Program-made: the position numbers and the translations under genes
From: Lysobacteraceae bacterium 2PB
GTDB lineage: Bacteria > Pseudomonadota > Gammaproteobacteria > Xanthomonadales > Xanthomonadaceae
NCBI GenBank assembly: GCA_005502915.1
Contig: SCMT01000001.1
Coordinates: 310,001 to 374,000 of the forward strand
Direction of reading: 5' to 3'
Length of the DNA: 64,000 nucleotides
Shown here: positions 63,969-64,000 of the stretch, in pieces
Layout of the letters: each line of letters begins with the position of its first letter
How positions within the stretch are numbered: the stretch's first letter is position 1
Notes under the pieces: model-generated
What the model was told of the DNA's origin: nothing
The model's input: only the letters and a program-made list of their open reading frames with translations
Databases searched by the model: none

Positions 63969-64000
63969 AGCGCTGCCAGCCCGCATCCCGCATGTCGCTC

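Overview
The window is about 64 kb of very GC-rich DNA with tightly packed bacterial genes. Gene content and style point to a gammaproteobacterium of the Lysobacteraceae/Xanthomonadaceae (Lysobacter- or Luteimonas-like). The pointers are many secreted hydrolases, a predicted effector with an XVIPCD-type tail (the signal for the Xanthomonas-type killing type IV secretion system), hppD/hmgA tyrosine catabolism, kynA, and abundant REP-like palindromes. This placement is an inference from gene content; no 16S gene is present.

Layout. 1-8.4 kb is a secreted-protein block: the end of one reprolysin-like metalloprotease, a complete tandem paralog, ilvE, a Cys-containing exported protein, and a 1388-residue exported protein with Asp-box repeats followed by 14 tectonin-like repeats. 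8.5-14.1 kb holds an OmpR-type two-component system, rimK, tRNA-Gly(CCC) and a GDSL autotransporter esterase. 14.3-18.8 kb holds thiS, thiG, trmB, a small membrane protein and an SLC13/RCK transporter. 18.9-20.8 kb holds a small cytosolic protein followed by a predicted HExxH peptidase effector with an XVIPCD-like C-terminus. 20.8-26.3 kb has trpE, an rpe-yegS pair, two J-domain-like proteins and a nested palindromic element. 26.3-30.0 kb has purC, a lower-GC orphan gene, an Mpo1-like protein and an EamA transporter. 30.0-33.2 kb is a probable yrbG-nhaA-SDR operon. 33.3-35.4 kb holds three tandem paralogs of an undescribed winged-helix-like family. 35.5-39.3 kb is the tyrosine/homogentisate locus (hmgA, small gene, hppD) with a divergent MarR regulator and a clear operator-promoter. 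39.3-44.0 kb has a small membrane protein, POT and AbgT transporters and kynA. 44.4-48.1 kb encodes a multidomain secreted nuclease. 48.3-52.8 kb is a pyruvate (2-oxo acid) dehydrogenase operon with an SH3 gene inserted. 52.9-64 kb is mixed housekeeping: rhodanese, polysaccharide deacetylase, maeB, a polytopic membrane protein with a duplicated 3' end, a QEGLA-motif protein, rsgA, an AlaA-like aminotransferase, an SGNH hydrolase and a methyltransferase.

How it fits together. Several parts look built for predation or competition and nutrient scavenging (proteases, nuclease, T4SS effector, esterase, peptide and aminobenzoyl-glutamate uptake). The rest is core metabolism. At least three families of REP-like inverted repeats punctuate gene ends, and one appears to have taken part in rearranging the 3' end of a membrane-protein gene. 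No CRISPR array, rRNA, prophage or complete insertion sequence was seen.
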